Below, piece after piece: positions 1 through 5,500 of a stretch of 14,053 nt of DNA. The DNA is from an uncultured Eubacteriales bacterium (lineage in GTDB: Bacteria > Bacillota > Clostridia > Oscillospirales > Oscillospiraceae): assembly GCA_902477055.1 (NCBI GenBank), contig CABSFY010000062.1:1-14053 (forward strand), written 5' to 3'. The translations under genes were made by a program, and so were the position numbers. Below the pieces are notes generated by a model that worked only from the letters and a program-made list of their open reading frames with translations, was not told where the DNA came from and ran no database searches. Position 1 is the stretch's first letter. Each line of letters starts with the position of its first letter.

Positions 1-154
1 CAATGCCCAGCGTACCGGACGTAATGGTGTTCACAGCCGTCGAGGCCGTGTCCGTAAACCACGCGAAGGTGGTCCCGATGAGCATCACAAAGCAGAGCAT
101 GATCGAACACACGCTCAGCAGCAACGCCCGTTTTGTCGATTTACGAGATTTCAT
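1..154 (-). CDS. TasA/camelysin-like secreted protein, N-terminal fragment (SipW-type signal peptide)
   Basis: Only the first 51 residues are inside the window; the gene runs off the left edge. The start ATG is at 154-152, preceded by a GGGAGG ribosome binding site. The N terminus has basic residues (MKSRKSTKRA), then a hydrophobic stretch at about residues 11-29, then GTTFAWFTDT and VNTITSGTLGI at 27-51. The pattern [hydrophobic]-G-T-x-A-x-F-T-D-T followed by N-x-I/F-x-x-G-T-L is the hallmark of signal peptides processed by SipW and of the start of TasA/CotN/camelysin proteins. In Bacilli these form extracellular biofilm fibres or act as surface metalloproteases. The function here is inferred from this N terminus alone. 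It lies 297 bp downstream of secG, so it probably has its own promoter, but I could not identify a convincing one. Confidence 0.72.
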   Translation of the reverse strand, partial: MKSRKSTKRALLLSVCSIMLCFVMLIGTTFAWFTDTASTAVNTITSGTLGI

Positions 155-238
155 TGTTTGTCCTCCCTTTCAGAGTATTGATAGTAATGTATGTAAACAC
201 AAGCTGCGTTTCGTTTTGTCGCAAAATTCTCCAAATTT

Positions 239-306
239 GTCATTGCGAGGTGCGCAGCAACGGCAGTCTTTCGGCAAATCGGATTGGCTTTCGTGTCCAC
301 AACGAC
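239..306. repeat. Possible degenerate dispersed repeat with imperfect terminal inverted repeats
   Basis: The segment starts GTCATTGCGAGG (239-250) and ends CCACAACGAC (297-306). Its reverse-complement end reads GTCGTTGTGG, so the two ends are imperfect inverted copies (GTCATTGCG versus GTCGTTGTG). GTCATTGCGAGG-type sequences recur in intergenic repeats of many bacteria, from general knowledge. There is no second copy in this window, so its repeat nature is not shown here. The rest of the 155-451 gap holds only the two hairpins listed separately. Confidence 0.3.
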
Positions 307-326
307 GGAAAATCAAAAATCCAGCC

Positions 327-358
327 GGTCAAAAGGTATGCTCTTTGACCGTTTTTTT
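327..358 (+). terminator. Hairpin plus T-tract, intrinsic-terminator-like on the plus strand
   Basis: GGTCAAA (327-333) pairs with TTTGACC (344-350) around a 10-nt loop, followed by G and seven T residues (352-358). In this orientation it would stop plus-strand transcription, yet no plus-strand gene precedes it. On the minus strand the hairpin has no immediate U-tract, so it is a poor terminator for secG. Confidence 0.4.
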
Positions 359-402
359 GCAGTGTGTTTTTCATCGACATTTCCGCGCCCCGGCGCACGC
401 AG

Positions 403-432
403 AAAGGCCGCTCCAACCGGAGACGGCCTTTT
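403..432 (-). terminator. Likely secG terminator
   Basis: On the minus strand, about 20 nt after the secG stop, AAAGGCCG and CGGCCTTT form an 8-bp stem extended by CTCC/GGAG across a one-base bulge, with a GGTT loop. The following U-tract is short (TTTCT on the minus strand). On the plus strand the hairpin is followed by a better T-rich run (TTTTGATTTTCTT), so it may work in both directions. Confidence 0.55.
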
Positions 433-451
433 GATTTTCTTATGCTACCGC

Positions 452-697
452 TTATGCTGCGGTGTACAGCAGGGACACGAACAGCGTCAGCAGGACGAAC
501 ACGGCGGCGATCCACTTGGTCATACGCGCGAGCTTCGCATCTCTGGAAGCGCCCTTGCCCTTGCCGAAATAGTTCTCGGAGTTGCCGGCGATTGCGCCGA
601 GGCCGTCCTCTTTGCTGGACTGCATCATAACGATCAGCGTCAGAGCAACGCAGGAAATCATCTGGCAAACCAGAAGAACGATTCTTAAAGCACCCAT
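452..697 (-). CDS. secG: SecG, preprotein translocase subunit
   Basis: SecG is the small membrane subunit of the SecYEG channel that helps SecA-driven protein export. The 81-residue product (MGALRIVLLV...) has the usual SecG plan. A first membrane helix spans about residues 3-25. The conserved cytoplasmic loop has the QSSKEDGLGAI and NYFGKGKG motifs, and a second helix spans about residues 62-79. An upstream in-frame ATG at 709 would add four residues (MEGK), but those codons contain the GGAGGG ribosome binding site of the ATG at 697, so I choose 697. The gene follows prfB with a 146-bp gap that holds its own promoter, and it is followed by a hairpin terminator. Confidence 0.93.
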   Translation of the reverse strand: MGALRIVLLVCQMISCVALTLIVMMQSSKEDGLGAIAGNSENYFGKGKGASRDAKLARMTKWIAAVFVLLTLFVSLLYTAA

Positions 698-791
698 TTT
701 ACCCTCCATATGTCACCGCGCTTACGGCAGGCGGTACGCCGAAATTTTTTCGTGAAGTTCTGTACGAACACAATTACACACAGTACTGTTG

Positions 792-820
792 ATTTTATCA
801 CAAAATTCGGATTATTTCAA
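792..820 (-). promoter_or_regulatory. Sigma-A-type promoter for secG
   Basis: On the minus strand, TTGAAA (820-815), a 17-bp spacer and TAAAAT (797-792), with a TG one base upstream of the -10 (extended -10). It lies about 24 bp past the prfB stop and gives a leader of about 90 nt before secG. I see no terminator between prfB and this promoter, so read-through from prfB is possible. Confidence 0.75.
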
Positions 821-843
821 GCACTAATTTGCAATTTCCCCCA

Positions 844-1968
844 TTATTTTGTCGCCCACGTGCCGGTCGCGGCGCAGGTCAGATAGGCGTTGATGAAGCC
901 GTCGATCGCGCCGTCCATCACGGCGTTGATATTCGTCGTTTCAAAGCCGGTGCGGGTGTCCTTGACGAGGGTGTAGGGCATGAAAACGTAGTTGCGGATC
1001 TGGCTGCCCCATTCGATCTTCATCTGTGCGCCCTTGATATCGGAGATTTTATCCAGATGCTCGCGCTCCTTGATCTCGATGAGCTTCGAGCGCAGCATCC
1101 GCATACAGGTTTCGCGGTTCTGGAACTGGTCGCGCTGTGTCTGGCAGGCGACGACGATGCCGGTCGGCTTATGGATCAGGCGCACGGCCGAGGAGGTCTT
1201 GTTGATGTGCTGACCGCCCGCGCCGGAGGAGCGATAGACCTGCATTTCGATGTCCTCCGGGCGAATTTCCACGTCCTTGGAGTCGTCGGCAATCTCCGGA
1301 ATGACCTCGACCGCCGCGAACGACGTCTGCCGCCGCGCGTTGGCATCGAACGGAGAAACACGGACCAGCCGGTGCACGCCGTTCTCGCTTTTCAGGAAGC
1401 CATAGGCGTTGTCGCCCTCGACAAGGATGCTGGCGGATTTGATGCCCGCCTCGTCGCCGTCGAGGTAGTCGAGAATTTTATAGTTCAGCCCGTGGGACTC
1501 GACCCAACGGGTGTACATCCGGTAGAGCATCTGCGTCCAGTCCTGCGCCTCGGTGCCGCCCGCGCCGGCCTGGAAGGACACGATGGCGTTGTTGCCGTCG
1601 TACTCGCCCTTGAGCAGCGTTTCCAGCCGCGCCTCCTCCATCTCGCGTTCGAGCTTTGCGTAGCCCTCGGTCAGCTCCGGGAGCATGGAGTCGTCGTTCT
1701 CCTCCAGCGCCATCTCGCAGATGGTCATCAGGTCGTCCCAGCCGGAGGTCATGGCGTGGAAGCGGTCGCGCTTGGATTCCAGTGTTTTCGTGCGCATCAC
1801 AGCCTTTTGCGACCGGGCCGGATCGTCCCAAAAGCCGGGGGCCTCGGCCATTGCGTGGAGCCGCTCCAGCTCGTCGAGCAGGCTCTGCGGCAAAAACGCC
1901 GCCTGCAGCTCCTCCAGCTTCGGCTTAAGATCATTCAATTTTCCCTTGTATTCTTCAAATTCGATCAT
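844..1968 (-). CDS. prfB: Peptide chain release factor 2 (RF2)
   Basis: RF2 recognises UGA and UAA stop codons in the ribosomal A site and triggers release of the finished protein. The 374-residue product shows the full family layout: an N-terminal helical domain (1-110), the GSGGTEA-like block (AGAGGTEAQDW, 135-145), the SPF tripeptide that reads the stop codon (205-207) and the universally conserved GGQ motif (251-253) that promotes hydrolysis. SPF rather than a P-x-T motif separates it from RF1. The start ATG at 1968 has GGAG/AGGT upstream. Many bacteria need a +1 frameshift at an internal UGA near codon 25 to make RF2. Here the frame is open from the first codon (residues 20-35 read continuously), so that autoregulation is absent. 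It has its own promoter. Confidence 0.97.
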   Translation of the reverse strand: MIEFEEYKGKLNDLKPKLEELQAAFLPQSLLDELERLHAMAEAPGFWDDPARSQKAVMRTKTLESKRDRFHAMTSGWDDLMTICEMALEENDDSMLPELTEGYAKLEREMEEARLETLLKGEYDGNNAIVSFQAGAGGTEAQDWTQMLYRMYTRWVESHGLNYKILDYLDGDEAGIKSASILVEGDNAYGFLKSENGVHRLVRVSPFDANARRQTSFAAVEVIPEIADDSKDVEIRPEDIEMQVYRSSGAGGQHINKTSSAVRLIHKPTGIVVACQTQRDQFQNRETCMRMLRSKLIEIKEREHLDKISDIKGAQMKIEWGSQIRNYVFMPYTLVKDTRTGFETTNINAVMDGAIDGFINAYLTCAATGTWATK

Positions 1969-2000
1969 GTTACCTGCTCCATCCGAAATTTATCGCATAT

Positions 2001-2029
2001 AGTATAACCGAAGTTCCCGGTTCTGTAAA
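2001..2029 (-). promoter_or_regulatory. Sigma-A-type promoter for prfB
   Basis: On the minus strand, TTTACA (2029-2024), a 17-bp spacer and TATACT (2006-2001), about 33 bp upstream of the prfB start codon. The spacer contains a small inverted repeat (AACCG/CGGTT), whose meaning is unknown. Confidence 0.8.
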
Positions 2030-2067
2030 GGAGAATTTTTCATTTCAGCAAAATCAATATTCATGGC

Positions 2068-2150
2068 GTAGGGGCCGATGGCTATAGCGCAGCCGTTGGC
2101 GGCTGTGCCGCCTTACGGATGCGGCATACCCCTTGCGGGTGCATCGGCCC
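2068..2150 (+). repeat. REP-like palindrome with a 61-bp insert between its arms
   Basis: GTAG (2068-2071) is followed by GGGCCGATG (2072-2080), and the exact complementary arm CATCGGCCC lies at 2142-2150. In the solo REP at 8494-8519 the same arms are separated by only four bases. The 61-bp intervening sequence is itself self-complementary: GCGCAGCCG (2087-2095) pairs with CGGCTGTGC (2100-2108) with one G-U pair, and GATGC/GCATC (2118-2122, 2141-2145) can form a second stem. It lies just upstream of the prfB promoter. Confidence 0.55.
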
Positions 2151-2194
2151 GTTGCAGGCAGTCCCGTAATTGCAGGCACTATCGAACCCCGTTC

Positions 2195-2319
2195 GTAGGG
2201 CGGGATGCCCCCATCCCGCCGCAGAGTGCAGCTGCAGCTGGGATAGGTATTCCGTAATACAGAACAACATTTCCATACAGCGCTGCCAACAGCGGGGCGT
2301 CGGGGACGCCGCCCCCTAC
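2195..2319 (-). repeat. REPIN-like element 1 (125 bp)
   Basis: The unit starts with GTAG (2195-2198) followed by the perfect palindrome GGCGGGATG-CCCC-CATCCCGCC (2199-2220), and ends with an imperfect palindrome (GGGGCGTC / GACGCCGCCCC, 2294-2315) followed by CTAC (2316-2319). Inner flanks CGCAGAGTGC and CGCTGCCAACAGCG are shared in related form with the other two units. The orientation given as minus is relative to element 2. GTAG next to a palindrome, paired with an inverted copy ending in CTAC, is the defining layout of REPINs (REP pairs moved by TnpA_REP/RAYT enzymes); assigning this element to that class is inference. Confidence 0.68.
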
Positions 2320-2345
2320 AATGGTGTTCGCTCGGTTCTGGGTTT

Positions 2346-2468
2346 GTAGGGGCTGGCGTCCCCGACAGCCCGCTGCAGGCAGTGACATATTGGAATTGTA
2401 CTGTATTATGGGGCATCTGTCCCTATCAGAGCTGCGCTCTGCGGCGGGGTCAGGTGACCCCGCCCTAC
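2346..2468 (+). repeat. REPIN-like element 2 (123 bp)
   Basis: The unit starts with GTAG (2346-2349) followed by an imperfect palindrome (GGGCTG 2350-2355 / CAGCCC 2366-2371), and ends with the perfect palindrome GGCGGGGTC-AGGT-GACCCCGCC (2443-2464) followed by CTAC (2465-2468). The AT-rich interior matches the reverse complement of element 1 (shared AATACAG, ACAA and TTCCA blocks in the same order). Elements 1 and 2 therefore form a large inverted pair separated by 26 bp. It ends 36 bp from the terminator of the protease gene. Confidence 0.7.
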
Positions 2469-2504
2469 GAACGATGTTCGATCGTGCGTCCAGCAGAATC
2501 GCGC

Positions 2505-2537
2505 AAAAAAGCGAGGTCCGGCACAGCCGGACCTCGC
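2505..2537 (-). terminator. Strong intrinsic terminator of the SLH protease gene
   Basis: On the minus strand, 14 nt after the stop codon, GCGAGGTCCGGC pairs perfectly with GCCGGACCTCGC (12-bp stem, 2537-2526 and 2522-2511, TGT loop), followed directly by six T residues (2510-2505). Confidence 0.93.
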
Positions 2538-2551
2538 GGGGGTGGAAATGC

Positions 2552-5500
2552 TTATTTCACCAGATCCTTGCAGGCGTAGGAGCCGTCGAGGTAGCGCATC
2601 ACGATGCAGGCGAATTCTGCACGGGTGGCGTTATCGGTGGGCTTGAGGTTGCCGTTGTCGCCGTTGAAGATGCCTTCGGAAACGGCCCAAGCCATGGCTT
2701 CCTTCGCATAATCGCTGATCTTGTCGGCATCCTTGAAGCCGTCGAACTTACTCTCGGCGGCGGGCTTGCCCTCATAGCGCCACAGGATGGTCGCGATCTG
2801 CTCACGGGTGACGAAATCGTTCGGCGCAAACTTATCGGTCAGAACGCCGAGGACGATGCCGTTGTCCTGCGCCCAGGTGATCGCGTCGGAGTACCACTGG
2901 CCGGCGGGAACGTCGGTGAAGGAGGAATTACCCTTGACCTCCGGCGAACCGGCCATACGGTAAAGCACCGTAACCATCATCGCACGGGTCATCGTGCCGT
3001 CCGGGTCGAAGCGGTCGGCCGCAACGCCCTTCATCAGGTCGTTGGCAACGGCGAAATCGACCGCCTCATGATACCATTTGGACTTGCAATCCTTGAAGCT
3101 CTTGAACGAGCAGGTCGGATAGCCCGTTGCCGGGATGACCTCGCCCTTCTGCAGCAGCTTGCCGCAGATGGAGCAGTAGGTGTCGCCGGTGTAGCCGTCG
3201 GTATCCTTGGTCGCTTCCTTCGCGTCGCGAAGCTCCGTCGCGCCGTTATGCTTGCAGTCGCCGGTCGGGCTGGTGGTATAGCCGCTCACGTCAAGCTCGG
3301 TGTCGCTGTAGCAGTACAGCCAGTTGAGATAGTAGTCCGACGGACGGATGCCAATGCCGAGGAAGGAGCCGACCGTGGTGGTGTCGTCCATGAGCTGGAA
3401 CTCGCCCTTGTCATCGTTGTAGGCAAGGATCCACTTCGTATCCTGCGCACTGCGGATGACCGCGCCGTTCGCGTCCAGATTGGAGGTGACCGTCCACTTC
3501 GCAGCAGCAGTCACGGCATCGACAAACGCCAGCTTGCCGTCCGCAACGGCCAGATACTTGCCGCTCTTGTGGTTCCGGATGGTGTAGATGCCGTCCTCGC
3601 CGCGCTCGAAGGTGAAGCGGAGGCCTTCCTCTGCGCTGTAGAACTCCACAAAGGTATCGCCAACCGTGCCGCCGAGATCGTCTACAACGCTCTTGGTTTC
3701 GCCGGTTTCGACAAGCACCTTGGGCTTGCTGGTGTCATACTTGCTGTCCACATAGTCCAGACCGCCGATGGCCCAGTCGCCGCTGTAGTCAAGCACAACA
3801 TCATAATAGTAGTTCGGAGTTTCGAGCTGCTTTTCTTCACCGTAGGCATACAGGGCATAGACCGTCATGTCGCCGGAAACGGTGATTTCATCATCCTTGA
3901 AGTACATTGCGGAAACCGCGTCGAAAATCGTGATATCATCCGCGTTTTCAACTTCCTTGTCGACCCAGCAGACGAACTTCGCATCGTCATAGCTTTCGGT
4001 GCAGCCCTCGATGGTGTAGGCATCGCCGGTTTTCACGGAGACCGTCTTGGTGTTGTTCGGAGTGACGTAGGTGATGGTCGCGTCCTTGCCGACCTCGTAG
4101 AGCGGAGCAGTCGCTTTGACCTCGTTGGTCGCGTAGTCCAGCGCACAGACGGTGATCTCCGCCAGACCCGCCTCGAGCAGCTTCGTAACGTCAAAGGTCG
4201 CGGTGAAGGTCTTGCCCGCCTCATCGGAGGAGAATGCCTCAGCGGGCAGGTTCTTCATCGATTTGCTGTACAGATAGATGGCAGCCAGATAGCTTTCGTC
4301 CGTTGCGGTGACGGTCAGGGTCTTTGCCGCCTCATCGAAAACAACGGACTTGATCTCCGGCGCGGTGTAGTCGACCTCGACGGGGAAGCTCCAGATGTTC
4401 TTGAATTCGGTGTCGCGGTAGGGCAGAACTGCATCAAAGACAACATTCGCAACCGTGCCGGAGGGAACGTACTTGCCGTTCTTGTCCTTGCCGGTCCAGT
4501 AGAACGCCCCCTCTGCCTGCCAGACGCTCTTGTCCTCGTTGTAGTAGGCCTTGCCCAGATACGGCGTATCATCCACATAGTAGATCTCGCCGGTCTCGGC
4601 GTTGGAGATCGTCATCTTAAGGCTCTTGCAGTTGCGGAGCTGATACGGCTTGATGTAAATACCGTTGGCGTAAATGCCGTCCGCATCGGTATCCAGCGTG
4701 GTGAACGCGTTATGCTCTGCGAAGTACTCAACGTAATCAATCATGTTGTCGCCAAGGTAGAAATTTAGATCCTGCGGCTCGTCCTTGGTGTTGAACACGG
4801 CGGTGTAGGCCATGTTCGCATCGGTGTAGACATTCAGGAGGTCGTAAGCGGTAGCACCGTAATCCGCATAGGTGTTGCCGTCTTCATCCACGACCGTCGT
4901 GCTGACGTAGTTGTTGGCCTCGATGAAGTCAACGAAGTCCTCTTTCTCCAGAATGTTGCCCTTCGTCCAGTCGCCGTAGAAGGTCAGCAGTGTGGCGTGG
5001 TTGACGGTGTCCTCGTCAACATAGACACTGAGGTCGGCCTCGTCACCCGTATAATAGATCTTTTTACCGTCCCCGTCGAGCTTGGCAATAAAGTTATCGC
5101 TCTCATCGTAGGTCAACAGATACGCGCCGGTTTCATCAAGTGCGTAGGCGTTACTGTCCGCATCGAGGTAGACCAGTGTGCCGTCGGCCATTGCGCGAGT
5201 TTCATAGAAGTACACATAGCCGTCAATGTAATTGCCGTTCGGGAACATCTGGTCGAAGTAAGCCTTCACATCGTCGGTCAGCGTGAGCTTGACATGAACC
5301 GTGGTGGACTTGCCCGACTCGACAATGATCGACGTACCGTCAAGTTCCTGCCCATTCACGCTGTAGGAAGCCGTGTAGTCCTCGCCCAGCTTGAAGATGT
5401 TCTCCGTCAGGGTGTTCAGGTACAGCGGTTTCTTGTCCGGATCGTTCTGATTGTAATCGACGATATAGTCGCACAGCAGTGCGGAAGCCGGATAGTAATT

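Noticed and set aside
698..709. ATG start for SecG four codons upstream
   Set aside because: It contains the GGAGGG site that serves the ATG at 697 and has no good site of its own.
829..2007. 392-codon plus-strand open frame opposite prfB
   Set aside because: It mirrors the prfB frame, has no recognisable motif and lacks expression signals.
2054..2416. Short minus- and plus-strand open frames in the repeat-rich gap
   Set aside because: They consist of REP-like palindromes, lack ribosome binding sites and show no protein-like composition.
2195..2468. CRISPR array or tandem repeat interpretation of the palindromes
   Set aside because: The units are inverted, not direct, spacing is irregular, stems differ in sequence and no cas gene is present.
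2321..4768. Long plus-strand open frame (815 codons) opposite the protease gene, with a similar one at 4997-6715
   Set aside because: They lie antisense to a gene with clear catalytic motifs, promoter, ribosome binding site and terminator. The translations show no recognisable domain and reflect GC-biased codon positions of the real gene.
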